This document shows, one piece after another, positions 43,674 through 54,598 of a stretch of DNA of 64,000 nucleotides. The stretch comes from Microcyclospora pomicola. Its lineage: Eukaryota; Ascomycota; Dothideomycetes; Capnodiales. Under the pieces are notes generated by a model. It was not told where the DNA came from, did no database searches, and worked only from the letters and a program-made list of their open reading frames with translations. A program made the position numbers and the translations under genes. The stretch spans positions 248,001 to 312,000 of the forward strand of contig NHNY01000015.1 of NCBI GenBank assembly GCA_002786065.1. Direction: 5' to 3'. The first letter of the stretch is position 1. Every line of letters starts with the position of its first letter.

Positions 43674-46529
43674 ATGAGCACAAGCGACCTTTCCGCTGCG
43701 GGGAGTAGCACATACTCAAGCAACACATTACACGTTGGTGACGGAACATGGGACAATGGAAGAGATACATTCCTGCTGCCGAACCTCATGGGACTCAACT
43801 TCGACACTATGCGCTACAATGGCATGGGCAATCGCTTCCGAAATCTCCCCGAATACCACACTCTGATCGCAGGCCATGGAGCTCTCGCAGCAATCACCTT
43901 CTTGTTTGTCGTCCCGGCAGCTATATTCTTTGCGAAATATGGCGGAGAGTGGGTGGGGAACCGTCGTGGCTTCAAGATGCACGTCTACTTGCAAATCCTG
44001 ACGGTCTTCCTATCAACTGTCGTGCTGATTCTCGGATGGTTCGCTGTTGGGCCAGAGCGCAGTCTCACGAATCCACACCATGGTATTGGAGTTGCGATAT
44101 ATGCTTGCATAATGGTCCAGTTCATTTACGGCTGGATGATGTCCAAACTTGAGAGGAGAAGAAAGGATCCCATGGCGTTGACCCGGGTCCCGACCAAGGT
44201 CTGGCTGCACAAACTTTTCGGCCGAGCAGTCGCATTGCTAGGTATTGTGCAAATTGCATTGGGACTGACCTTATATGGAAGCCCGAAAACACTGTTCATC
44301 CTATATGCATTGTGGGTATTTGTGCTGCTGATTGGATATATGATACTGGATCGATACTACTTCGAGAAGAGACCTGTCGACTTCGGTATTGGTGGAAGAG
44401 GGCCTTCCGGTCGTTCAGACATGTACTCAGACTACGGAAGCTATCTTTCTGGCTCACGGACAGAATTGACAGGGGATGGGAGAAGACCAAACAGACCTAA
44501 GAGGGAAAAGCAGGGCACGCATTGGGGACGAGATCTGCTAGCAGCCGGTGGAGTTATCGGAGCCTACGAAGCCTACAAGCACCGCAAAAGCAAGAAAAGA
44601 GAGGAACAAGAGCAAAGCGAGCTTGACGCAGAGCGAAGGCACAATCGACCGCCACCTCCGATGATGTCTGGCGGCAGACCTCCGAGCCGACCAGATACCG
44701 ATATGGGACATTCAGCGTCGGGGCCTGACTACCCGATGGCTGTTGCCACTCCGGATCGATATGGTAGACGTCACAACGATCACCCACATGAGCAAAGCAG
44801 AATATCGACCGAAACATGGGAAGACGAGAAGTATACACCTCCACGGCAAAGGCATACTTGGAGAGATCGTATACTGGGCGCAGGCGCGGGCATCGGTGCA
44901 TTCGAAGGTGCCAGACGTCTCTTCTCACGAAAGAAGCAGGATGACGATTATGTTGAACATGATAACTACCGGCCGCCACATGGTGGTAACCACAGCATGG
45001 TCAGTCAGGCAGATGTCTCGAGAGTTCAAGCAGGGCATGCGCCATACTCGCCGGGTGATGCGCTCAGACACGATCGTCCGGATACGGGAGGTGCAATGGA
45101 CAGTCAAATGACTCCAATGACCCCGACAAGGCCCTCTCGGCGACCACAAGCACCAGGAGGAGCATCATATATGTCTTACGATGACGACGAAAGTGTTGGG
45201 GAGTATTCTCCTCCTCGGCATGATGAGAACCATACTTTGAGAAACAGTATAGCCACATTCGGTGCCCTCGCAGGCTTCCGGGAATGGAACAAGAGTCGTA
45301 AAGAGCGCCGAGAACAACAACGTGCAGACAAGCTGCGCAGGCAAGAGCTGGATAATGAAGAGATGTACAATAGACGGACTTCGACGAATTATCCGCGACC
45401 CCAGGACGGCGGTCGAAGACCAAGTCTTTCTGGCACAATTATGACTGGTGCCTCTGTCTCACATCAGGCTTCCGAACCAGGCTTCGCTGGAAACAATCCG
45501 GAGTCATCGCAACACAACTTCAACAGGCCACAGGAGCAAAGGCCAGACACATATCAGCCACCCCTTCCGCCAGCAGCCGGCATAATCCCTGCTTCTCCTG
45601 CGCTTCCACCTCCCCCAAATACTTTCGGTCCAGGCTACCCATTACCTCCCCCACCCCCTGGTCCGCCACCAAATGTCCACATGCCTCAAACATATCAGCC
45701 GCCACAGCCAGGTACTTTGCAGATGCCAGCTGGAGCTGTAGCTCCTGATCCGGTGCTACTTCCACCGCATAACGACGCGCCAATACCACAGCAGGGCCCA
45801 CCGCAGATGGGAAGTGATGCGGCTGGCTTGGCTGTGGCAGGCGCTGCAGCTACTGGCACTGCGGCAGATCGTCGACGCCGGGAGCGACGAGGTTCGGTCG
45901 ACACATCCGCAGCCGCATCGCAACAGAATACTGCTATGAATGCCAACCCAAATCCACCGCTACCATCACCGAGTAGTCCGCCTGTGAGCGTGAAGGTCAA
46001 AATGCATAACGATGGACGTCATGTCACCCTTCGTCGACTGAACGAGGAGGAAGCCGAAGCCGAGCGGATAGCACGGAGACAAGACCGGCGACAGCGGAGA
46101 CGACAAAACTCTAGTTTGGGTTCAAGTATGGATGAGGCACCTTCGATATCGGCCGCCCAACGTCAACGCCGCAATGGCGGTATAAGACCTTCGAGCGAGC
46201 AACCGATTGTGAACATACCCCCGGTGCCAGCTAGCTCAGCAACAAATTCCCACAGGCCACCCTCGGAGCTGAACTTACCTCCGATGCCACCGCCGGGCGC
46301 AGTCCCACCCAGAGCGCCGCAGCATTCGAGCAGTCCCGCTGGCACTGGCTTTAGTCCTCCCCCTGCCATAGGAAGCGGGTTGAGCCCCAGCGGAATGGGC
46401 AGTCCTGGCGATGCTGGTGAAGGCACCGACATCAGCAATTTTGCGGACAATCGGCGGCGAAGACGAATGGAACGAGCCAGACGTCTTGCGGACGCTCGAG
46501 GCACTGGCGGAAGAGTTGAGTTTGATTGA
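43674..46529 (+). CDS. Cytochrome b561-type membrane protein with long disordered tail
   Basis: Single exon, 951 residues. Residues 60-240 contain five hydrophobic spans of the cytochrome b561 / DUF2427-like type with conserved His positions: GH68 in span 1, MH103, PHH135/136 and LH179, suited to bind two b-haems for transmembrane electron transfer. The usual N-terminal DOMON domain is absent; only about 60 polar residues precede span 1. The cytosolic-like tail of about 700 residues is rich in Arg, Pro, Gln and Gly. It includes two GA-rich short segments resembling each other (GRDLLAAGGVIGAYEAYKHRK and RDRILGAGAGIGAFEGARR), a third, weaker one (IATFGALAGFREWNKSRKE), and a Pro-rich block. Function beyond electron transfer is unknown. 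Confidence 0.87.
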   Translation: MSTSDLSAAGSSTYSSNTLHVGDGTWDNGRDTFLLPNLMGLNFDTMRYNGMGNRFRNLPEYHTLIAGHGALAAITFLFVVPAAIFFAKYGGEWVGNRRGFKMHVYLQILTVFLSTVVLILGWFAVGPERSLTNPHHGIGVAIYACIMVQFIYGWMMSKLERRRKDPMALTRVPTKVWLHKLFGRAVALLGIVQIALGLTLYGSPKTLFILYALWVFVLLIGYMILDRYYFEKRPVDFGIGGRGPSGRSDMYSDYGSYLSGSRTELTGDGRRPNRPKREKQGTHWGRDLLAAGGVIGAYEAYKHRKSKKREEQEQSELDAERRHNRPPPPMMSGGRPPSRPDTDMGHSASGPDYPMAVATPDRYGRRHNDHPHEQSRISTETWEDEKYTPPRQRHTWRDRILGAGAGIGAFEGARRLFSRKKQDDDYVEHDNYRPPHGGNHSMVSQADVSRVQAGHAPYSPGDALRHDRPDTGGAMDSQMTPMTPTRPSRRPQAPGGASYMSYDDDESVGEYSPPRHDENHTLRNSIATFGALAGFREWNKSRKERREQQRADKLRRQELDNEEMYNRRTSTNYPRPQDGGRRPSLSGTIMTGASVSHQASEPGFAGNNPESSQHNFNRPQEQRPDTYQPPLPPAAGIIPASPALPPPPNTFGPGYPLPPPPPGPPPNVHMPQTYQPPQPGTLQMPAGAVAPDPVLLPPHNDAPIPQQGPPQMGSDAAGLAVAGAAATGTAADRRRRERRGSVDTSAAASQQNTAMNANPNPPLPSPSSPPVSVKVKMHNDGRHVTLRRLNEEEAEAERIARRQDRRQRRRQNSSLGSSMDEAPSISAAQRQRRNGGIRPSSEQPIVNIPPVPASSATNSHRPPSELNLPPMPPPGAVPPRAPQHSSSPAGTGFSPPPAIGSGLSPSGMGSPGDAGEGTDISNFADNRRRRRMERARRLADARGTGGRVEFD

Positions 46530-46986
46530 GCAACGATATAGAAGTTCTGATGACTTTGAGCATGCTTTGAGCGTTCATGATGACAGTTGTTGCAGCATAA
46601 GCGAAAGGCGTTTTAGAGGCTCTGGGTTGTGGATTTCAAGCCTAGGCTAAGGTATGTAGAGTGAAACGAGGCCCATTTATCTTTACTGGCAGAATTATCT
46701 TGTCCGGGTGTATGTCGCACTTGTGTCTACTTCTTCAAGTCCATTCACACGAACACAAGCATCCGTACGGACATGTCAGGTATTCAATTTACTAGCAGAT
46801 ATGTAGACGATGTCAACTCCCGACAAGACTTGTATGTTGTGTATGGGTGAGGCTTCGCGATGCACGTGACCTTCCGCACCTCGATCGGAAGAAGCCGCTC
46901 CGCTTTCGAAGCTCCAGTCTCCTTGAGCAAAGAGAAAGCCGCATTGGAAAGCTATCTCATCGGCCATCCACACCACATCGAACACC
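46530..46986. other. Intergenic, promoter of ATP synthase delta
   Basis: 457 bp between two plus-strand genes. I see nothing beyond flanks. Confidence 0.5.
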
Positions 46987-47785
46987 ATGCAATCCCTTCG
47001 TGTCGTCGCCAGGAGCGCGCTCCGCGTCCGTCCCACCGCCACCGTCGCCGCGAAGCGCACTTACGCCGATGTCGCGCCCGACAAGATTCGGTTGAGCTTG
47101 GCCCTGCCTCATCAGGTACGTCCGGGATTGCGCAAAATGTGGAATGGAGACATGATGGGGACATGGTCGGATTGATTGGGGGCACTGGAGTGAAAGATAT
47201 GCCGGAGGACGAACAAGAGGAAGAACGACGTGGAAGTGTTTGCTAACATGTGATATCTCAATAGGCAATCTACAAAAGCCAGGATGTGTATGTTCACCCA
47301 CCACCGCCAATGAAGAGATGAGACATGTCGAAAACATGAAGACTGGGACAAGAAACCGAGCACTAACGGTAATGGCACAACAGCGTCCAAGTGAACATCC
47401 CCGCTGAGTCCGGAGAGATGGGTGTTCTCGCCAACCACGTCCCCTCCATCGAGCAGCTCAAGCCCGGTCTCGTGGAGATCATCGAAGAGGCCGGCGGAAG
47501 CAAGCAGTTCTTCCTGTCCGGCGGCTTCGCGACCGTCCAGCCCAACTCCGTCCTCAGCATCAACGCCGTCGAGGGCTACCCGCTGGAGGACTTCAGCGCC
47601 GACGCTGTCCGAAACCAGATCGCAGAGGCTCAGAAGATTGCCTCGGGCAGTGGAAGCGAGCAAGATATCGCTGAGGCCAAGATCGAGCTTGAGGTGAGTG
47701 TGCGGTGGTGTTATAATTGGATCACGAGATTTGGCTAACGTGCGAAATACAGGTGCTGGAGAGTCTGCAGGCATCTCTCAAATAG
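46987..47785 (+). CDS. ATP16: ATP synthase F1 delta subunit, mitochondrial
   Basis: Central-stalk subunit of mitochondrial F1Fo ATP synthase (bacterial epsilon homologue). I read four exons: 46987-47115, 47265-47287, 47384-47693 and 47753-47785, giving 164 residues. The N-terminus MQSLRVVARSALRVRPTATV is a mitochondrial presequence, with mature sequence probably from about TYADVAPDKIRLSLALPHQ. The 23-nt second exon codes AIYKSQDV; splicing to VQVNIPAESGEMGVLANHVP gives the family's beta-sandwich signature. The last exon adds VLESLQASLK. All introns are GT..AG and in phase. The short C-terminal helical part fits the family length. Confidence 0.95.
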
Positions 47786-48293
47786 AGATAGAAAATGGTG
47801 ATGTTGTACATATTATTGTATCGAACAGCATGCTGTGGTATTCCATACCGCTTTTCCTTTTGCAATGAACTGAATCTTCGTCGTTGCTGCTGCACATTCG
47901 TCCCCTGCTCTTGTCCTTGCATCTAGGCCGAATCTTGTGTTGACACTTGCTTAGGATGATTCCTTCCTTTCTTTAAGCATAGATGCACACACAGTACACA
48001 CCCCGACTGGCACATAACAATAACCTCTTCACTTCACGCATAGCTTGAGCTGTGCTCGCTTCGTGCTTCTCCATATCAGTCCGCGCAATAGTCCTACACA
48101 GCATCTTCAATACTTCCAGTCGTTTCTCAATGCCTCACGGAAGCTGATAAATGTGCCATTGCCCTTTAACGCCAAACAGCGAGCTCAAAGTATCTTTCAT
48201 ACCCCCTGAGACGAAAGCAGATCCCGCCTACGCAGCGCCAACATTAGACAATGGGTGGAGTCAAAGACGTACTTGTGAGCAAGCTTCAACACG
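47786..48293. other. Intergenic, no supported gene
   Basis: 508 bp. A short ATG frame at 48251 (MGGVKDVL, then gtgagc) cannot be spliced in frame to the next gene, so I do not use it. Confidence 0.45.
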
Positions 48294-51209
48294 ATGAGTG
48301 CTCACGCTCGTACTGACAGGACGGTGTATGAGCTGCGCGTCAAAGCTTCGAAATCGAAGCTCTTCAGCAAAAACGAACCGCCACAGGAGCTCAATCACAA
48401 GAGCAGCACGATCACCCAAGGCGCTTCCTCGATTGCCACCTCACCATACAGTTCTGTCAAGAGCGCAAGGACCACTTTCAAGGGCAAGCAGAGCAAGTGG
48501 TCACTTCGCAGCTGGTTCAAGGGCCACGACTCTGCAGGATCCAGCGACGAGAATGTTGCCAGTACTCAAGCACCGCAGGCCCAGCTGCAGGATGTTTCCC
48601 CAGACCCGATCCCAGTTGCACCGCCGACCACAGTCGTTGTGGTCCAAGATGCTGCTCGTCCTCCCGACGCTATGGTGGAACAGCCGGTCGAGCCCGCAAA
48701 GAGTACAGCGGAACGCGCAGCGGAGGCTCCAGCGGGAGCAAAGAGCGATACAGAGGTCATCTCGAGCGTTCGCGAGCTCGTGGCCGACGAGACAGCCACA
48801 AAAGATGTTCCCGAGGGTACGGCGGAGCCATCGACTCCAGGCCCGACGAGCCCGAACACCAATCGAGAGATTATCCAAGATGTCCCGAAATCCGCTTCCG
48901 CAAAGAGTGCCCAACCTACCTCTCAGCCTCAGACAACCAAACCCGAAGTTGCCTTTGCGAAGCAGCCGCAGGCGGCCACGCAAGTAATCTACCATGTGGA
49001 CCCGGCCACGATACCAGCGGCAAAATCCACAGTGTACCCACAGTCCGAAGGTCGCTTTGCCGAAGACCTCCCCAGAGACAATCCCGAGTCGTACGTTCCC
49101 AAGCAGAAGACCAGTATCAAACTCAAGCTGTTGAAACTCTGGATGGTGCACAAGACGAAGGCATTGGCTCACAAGTTGTAAGATCTTCGAGCCGCCGAGG
49201 TCCTGTCGGAGTGGCCGACCGAATCAAGAATCTCGAGCAAAAGACCGATGAGTTCAAACGTCGCGCTCAAAACGCAGTGAACAATGGAGATAGAACGATG
49301 ATCCCGATCGTATATCCTCTCCACGTCAAGCGATTCCAAAGACGAACGGTGGAAGCGACACCTATCAGACCTGAGACACCAATCTATCAGACCCGGGCGA
49401 AAGACAGCCCCTACCTGCATGCACCTCAACCTACACGGGTCTGCGCCGCATATCCTAAGACGCTGGATGGTGATCCTTCCCGTCCCATCACGAGCATTCC
49501 CCCGTCACTAGTTGACACAACGCGTGGTGATCATGATGCCAGTGTCACTCGCAACACTGGGTATGGTCGTCGCAAGTCTCGAAACTTCGCCATGCGTCCT
49601 ACTAGCCGTCCTGCCGAGCGAGGTCGCCAACGCATTTCACCAGCCTCGTATCTGCACGGCACCAAAGAGATGTGCCTTCGACACGGCCGAAAGCCGAAGA
49701 CGCATGGTCCGAATGCCACGAAACCTACAAGTGACTCGACGGAGAAGAGCAGATCTGGTGCGTACATCCCCGTTGGTCTTCGGCACAGACGCCAGATGGA
49801 TGCTACGAGTCCTTGGGCTGTTGCGAGCGTGAAGTTGATGAGTATGAAAGGATCCCATACTGATGCCTGCCCGGATTGCATCACAGAGCTCGGACTCAAG
49901 AGGAAAGAGGCTTACGAGAGTACGACGGCGACACTGTTACGACATGAGAAGGGGTTAGCGTCAGGCTTGGTCTCACCAATGGCAACTCCTAAAGCCAACT
50001 TACAGCAGGCAAAACCCAACATGTCGTTGGAAGAGTTGCAATCGTCGTCCGACTATCCCAGCAAGCAAGCATACAATCGGAAGTCCACTTGCAACGTCCA
50101 GGATGATGGTCCTTCTGGGCTGGTAGCTTTCCAGGATCCAGGAGACGGTCTCGATGCGGCTATTTTCGAGCGTGGGGGCAAGTTAGCAAGAGTTGTCATA
50201 CATCCACAACTATCCTCAGCGCCGGCTTTGGTCTTACGGAAACTCTCGAAGCAGCTCCTAGATATATCTCACGCACTGGTCGATGCCGGAGCCAACCAAC
50301 AGCCTGCAACAAGAGGTCACTCCGAGGGTCTTGAACCAGATCGTTTAAGCAACAATGTGCCGTCCGCCAAGAATCTGGTATGTTCAAGCGTCCGTCACGT
50401 CAAGTCTCTGAGCTGTTACTAATAGCTTTACTATATAGATAGGTCCTTCTGACAGACATCTGGCGGGCGCGAAGATTGTTGGAAAGTCTATCACCTCGCA
50501 AGAGAACGGCATGGGACTTTCGACTCCAGCAACAACACGGCCTCGTGTTGCAAAACCACCGCAGTCTTTCCTTGGCACCGAAGACTTCAATGAGATCATG
50601 AGCGATGTCTCCCCAGGAGCACGTTTGGTCCATCGTCAGACAACACACGATCTTTCCGGCTTGATAACCTCTACAAGCGAGATTCCGGCATTGTCTCTAC
50701 CCCGACCACCAGTCGCTGAGTTGAACCCCGGTATGACAAGCGAAAAGTCTGCTTCTCGAGTCGCCAATGGAAGTTCGCTACCGATACAGGTAATGAATGA
50801 TCTGACTCAGTCTGCTATGCCTCAGATCACTGGGCCATTCGATGCACTTATCTCGACCGCGTTGCCTTCCATCGCCACTGTAGCGTCTCCATATCACCAT
50901 GCACCGACGGCGCGTAGTGCCCAAGCGAGCGCCTTGCTAGCCGCTGCTCAGGATACACTTCTACCACCTATCGCAACGATGGCAAGTCCCTACCATCACG
51001 CACCCGCGATGCCAAGGAGTATGATCCCTACATCCCTGAATGGATCTTCGCTTGATCCTACATTGTCTGACGCAACGACTGGTCAAGCACGAGCAGAAAG
51101 TTCGGACCTATCTGTAATTACAAAGGAAGATGGAAAGCTGCCTGGCAATAACACGGTCGAGCAAGTTGAGCAGACAGGTGGGTCGAAAGGTGGGACGAAC
51201 GAGAAGTGA
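48294..51209 (+). CDS. Large disordered hypothetical protein, internal junction unresolved
   Basis: Three open segments on one strand look like one gene. Segment 1 (48294 to about 49177) reads from the ATG through a Ser/Pro/Ala-rich, basic sequence (SKWSLRSWFKGHDSAG) to HKTKALAHKL. Segment 2 continues in another frame to 50377, and segment 3 (50439-51209) follows a clean 61-bp phase-0 intron (gtatgt...tatag). Between segments 1 and 2, a 116-bp intron 49178-49293 (gtaaga...gatag) keeps phase. However, segment 2's frame is already coding-like inside it (ADRIKNLEQKTDEFKRRAQ), so a plain frame change is the alternative. With the intron the product is about 910 residues. No domain is recognised. 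A tandem near-repeat of ATxASPYHHAP occurs twice near the C-terminus. Confidence 0.6.
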
Positions 51210-51553
51210 GAGACTCTGCGGGCATACGGAGCTCTTATCCCTGAGTCAGAGTTGATTTATGTAGGTATTCTACGCTATTGTCCTAAATTATCGGCCCCCC
51301 ACATCGCTGTCAAACTTGAGCACCCTGTTCGGCATTGATGTCAAGAAGAAATATTCATGCAAAAGATGGACCGCGCACTCGCGATCTCGAATTGCTCACT
51401 TGGAGCCTTACCGACACATAAGCAACGTAGTCGGGCATGAAGAGCACGGTATCGTGCAGTAGCGACTAAGTCCTAGGCTGACCTGCCGAGGAACTTCTCC
51501 GATGCTCACAGGTGCAAGCATACTCGATCAGCAATTCTTCAGTCTTGATAGCA
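51210..51553. other. Convergent 3' gap
   Basis: 344 bp between converging genes. I see nothing in it. Confidence 0.5.
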
Positions 51554-53599
51554 TCATTTGTCCCAGATGATTTGGGGCTCGTACCGTATTTCATCATCAT
51601 CATCGTCTTCAACATCATGTTCTATCGTGGCCGCCATCCTGATACTGCTTCTGGTAGCTGCAATACCATCCTTCCGAGGCCAAAAGCGTATCTCATCGCT
51701 ATCATATTGATCATCATCATGTGCTGGCGCTGTCTTCCTCACTTTGCATTTGGAAGCCCTGGTCGGCTCCTGGCGTGCGCGCGGCTGACCGCGGAAATCG
51801 ACATCAGCCCGGAACTTTTGGAAAGTTCGTCGGATTTCATATTCGTTACTCGACTCTCCAAGGAGATCTCTGTGAAAGTTATCATAGGTGAAGACAGGGC
51901 TCAGAGCATTGTGCAGCTGCTCGGCCACCATCTGTGCCGGATCCTCCAGCCCGATATGCTTGGCTCTGCTTCTCATCAACCGAGCGGTCGATGGTAGAAA
52001 AAGCGCGTTGGCAGGTCCGCAGCTCAGCTGAACTCCGAAGAGGTAAGCAGTTTGCAGGGTCGTCAGAATAGGTAGGGATGACACCATGCCTTTCGCTTGG
52101 ACCAAGGCTTGCGCGAAAACGCTTGCTTGCTGCAGCCAATGCTCTGATGTGGTTGCCGACTTGACGATCCCCCAACCCGTGATGTACTCGCTGACAAGAT
52201 ATGCAATGTGATCAATGGAGTCATGATCTAGCATGACCAACTTGCAAAGCTCGGCCATGGTTCGAATGACCACATCGCTTAATTCAACATTTTGAGCGAG
52301 CCATCGGGGTAGGATAGTGGTACTATACCCCCGACCCTGCTCGCCAAGCTCTTGTAGGCGCAGGGCCGCAGCGATGGAGGTGGCCTTCCCTTCAAGCTCG
52401 AAAAGGTCCCGAAAAGTGAAAGTCCCTAGAATTGCTTCGACCGGGATTTCGTGCCATACGAGAAGCTCATGCGTCGCAGGGTATCGGTGTGCTCCGTTAG
52501 TGAATGCAAACTTCTTCTTCAGCTCTTTGTGGTATGGCTTCGCATGGAACACCGTTTCTCTGTCCAGGACTGATGCATCGATCACTGTGATACGAACGCT
52601 GGACCCAATTCTCTCATACTGCCCGAGCGCTTGCCGGCACGTCCAGGCGAAAGAGTTTGTTACTGACACGTATGGACTGCCAAACTTCCCCCCTAAGTGT
52701 GCATAGCGTCAGTCCCGTCGAGTAGATCAGCGCGCTCCAGAACTAAACCAGGGCAACTCACCATTCAGATGCGTGAACACATCGCTCCACTCTTTGAATG
52801 TCTCGCAATTCGGAGGTGGCGGCGGCTTGACGTTTGTGAACATGAACCGGCCTGCTACAAAGCCGGCGTCGGCGGAGTTCAGTCCTGCCGACTTGTTGTG
52901 CCAGTAGCGGAAGAGAAGGCCTGTCAAAGGTGGATGCGCCAACTCCCGCGACACGGGGATCAACTCGCTCAGTGTTGAGGCGTACTCACTTGGCGTCAGC
53001 GTCAGCGTGGCTCCTGTGCGTCTTGGGAAGGGTATCGTCGCGGCTTCACCACGGCGGATCTTATAGCCGCTAGATGCAGCCCCATGAGTGCTTCGTGGTG
53101 CATTTTCGTGCGTAGTCACGGAGCGAGACGATTTTCGCACCGCTTTCGATGTAGTATGCACAGATGTCGCGTGCGCAACCTGATTCACTGTCTGGGATGT
53201 CGCTGTGAAGTATGCTGAGGAATGGCCGGAAAGCTCTCGTCGCTTCTGCTCAACACACTGAGCCAGCATAGACTGGTGATTGGCTTGCTTCGCAGACGTT
53301 GGCGCGAGGATATCTTGCCATATCTTTGCATGCTATCGAATGGAGTCAGATAGCTTTTCAGAGCACATGGAAAGTCAGGGTACCTTGTCCTTGCGTCTCT
53401 CGCAATATTGAACATAAAGAGATGTTTTGGGAAGTCCCTTGGGAAAGCCTTGTCTCGACAGATACTGTTCGAAAATGCTGTTGAATATCCTAGTCTTTTC
53501 GGCCCACGACAGGTCGTTGCGCCGGGCCAGTATATGCAGTACGGTCCGCTGATCTTCATTCCATTTGTTTTTGCTCGTCCTGAATCGTTGTGGAGCCAT
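51554..53599 (-). CDS. DUF7587-type protein with N-terminal helical domain
   Basis: I read three exons: 53599-53384, 53332-52762 and 52692-51554, with introns of 51 and 69 bp, giving 641 residues. Residues 1-100 form a Trp-containing helical domain (KWNEDQRTVLHILARRNDLSWAE, then KIWQDIL), somewhat SANT/HTH-like. Near residues 210-270 lies the pattern LLFRYWHNKSAG..SADAGFVAGRF, then FTHLNG-GKFGSPYVSVTNSFAW. That is characteristic of the fungal DUF7587 family, in which a short stretch ends in a His-Leu-Asn box and S-x-T-S. The C-terminus is acidic (DDDDDEIRYEP). The 3' half is helical and unrecognised. Family function is unknown. Phases at both introns agree and the spliced motif is continuous. 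Confidence 0.82.
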
Positions 53600-54228
53600 C
53601 GAGATAATTGTGGGAGAGCTGTAGTCAGAGCAAAAGCACGGTCGTGAGACAGCAGGATCAAGGACACACCGTGAAAAGTGCCACGATCAGTAGAAAGTGA
53701 GGCAGTCTACCGGTCATTGGCAGAAGCATACCTATCTCCTTCACAAATGATTATCTTTCCCCTCTGGTGAAAATATATGACCACAGGTGTGGTATTGAAT
53801 CAGATGGTCGGTGATGTTGCTGACAGAGTGGATACACACCTCAAATAGCTTTCGTGGGCTATCGCTCGTATGGCTATAACTGTAGAGTTGCATACATATT
53901 TCGAGCATCTGACCAGACATTCTCCCTATGAATGCCTGTGACATCTCAACACATTGGAGGAGTCTTCACTAAAAAGCATAGCGCGCGACAGTGATATGGG
54001 CAGTCATTGGGCCATCACACAACATCAATCAATGGCCTACCCATAGATGCCGCCTCGAATGTGTTTACCTCACCTCTTAAGTATGGGTTCGGATGAGGTT
54101 CAACACATGAATTTCAAGAGGTGAAGTCGTTGTGCCTGGCAGAGCTCTAGACGTGCATGTGCAAGGCGGAGCCAGTTCGGGGATGCATGTGGACTAGGCT
54201 CCAGCTCACGTGACAGCAACTGCAGCAG

Positions 54229-54253
54229 CTTCTCGGAGATTCCAAAACCTTCT
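54229..54253 (+). promoter_or_regulatory. Heat shock element-like array upstream of HSP90
   Basis: Five consecutive 5-bp units read cTTCt cGGAg aTTCc aAAAc cTTCt, that is alternating nTTCn and degenerate nGAAn in perfect 5-bp register. HSF trimers bind such arrays. The position, about 346 bp upstream of the HSP90 ATG, fits heat-shock control. Two of the five units deviate by one base. Confidence 0.6.
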
Positions 54254-54430
54254 ACCTGAGCTGTTGCCATTGTTTTAACTTCTGGTTGCTCCACCACCAA
54301 ACGCAAACTATATCAATTTTGCAAACATCCACCTTCTCATCCACATCACCTCTTCTATACCCTCACAGTGTGACTTGATACCCCGACCACTGTCACCATC
54401 CATCCTCGATCTCACTCGGTAAGCTGAATA

Positions 54431-54542
54431 GTAAGTTCTCGCTTCACTACCGAGCATCTTTCACCTCGATCCAACACAGTTGAGGCTGAAACAGCTCTGC
54501 CAAACAACGAACATCCAGTGCTGACCTGTGTTGATGTTACAG
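54431..54542 (+). other. Probable 5'-UTR intron of HSP90
   Basis: Donor gtaagt at 54431 and acceptor gttacag ending 54542, with a gctgacc branch-like site about 20 nt before the acceptor. It ends 56 bp before the ATG, so it would not change the protein. Confidence 0.55.
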
Positions 54543-54598
54543 ACGATAGACCCACGACCTCTCTACGCCTCACAAACTACACAAACACAACCGCCATC

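Larger units (their letters stand above)
53600..54598. promoter_or_regulatory. HSP90 promoter and leader region
   Basis: A 1-kb divergent gap. It contains a heat-shock-element-like array (54229-54253), a TATA-like TATATCAA near 54308 and a probable leader intron (54431-54542). The left half shows no coding signal. Confidence 0.6.

Noticed and set aside
48251-48274. A possible upstream coding exon MGGVKDVL before the disordered protein gene
   Set aside because: No splice option from its donor keeps the frame of the following exon; the ATG at 48294 is simpler.
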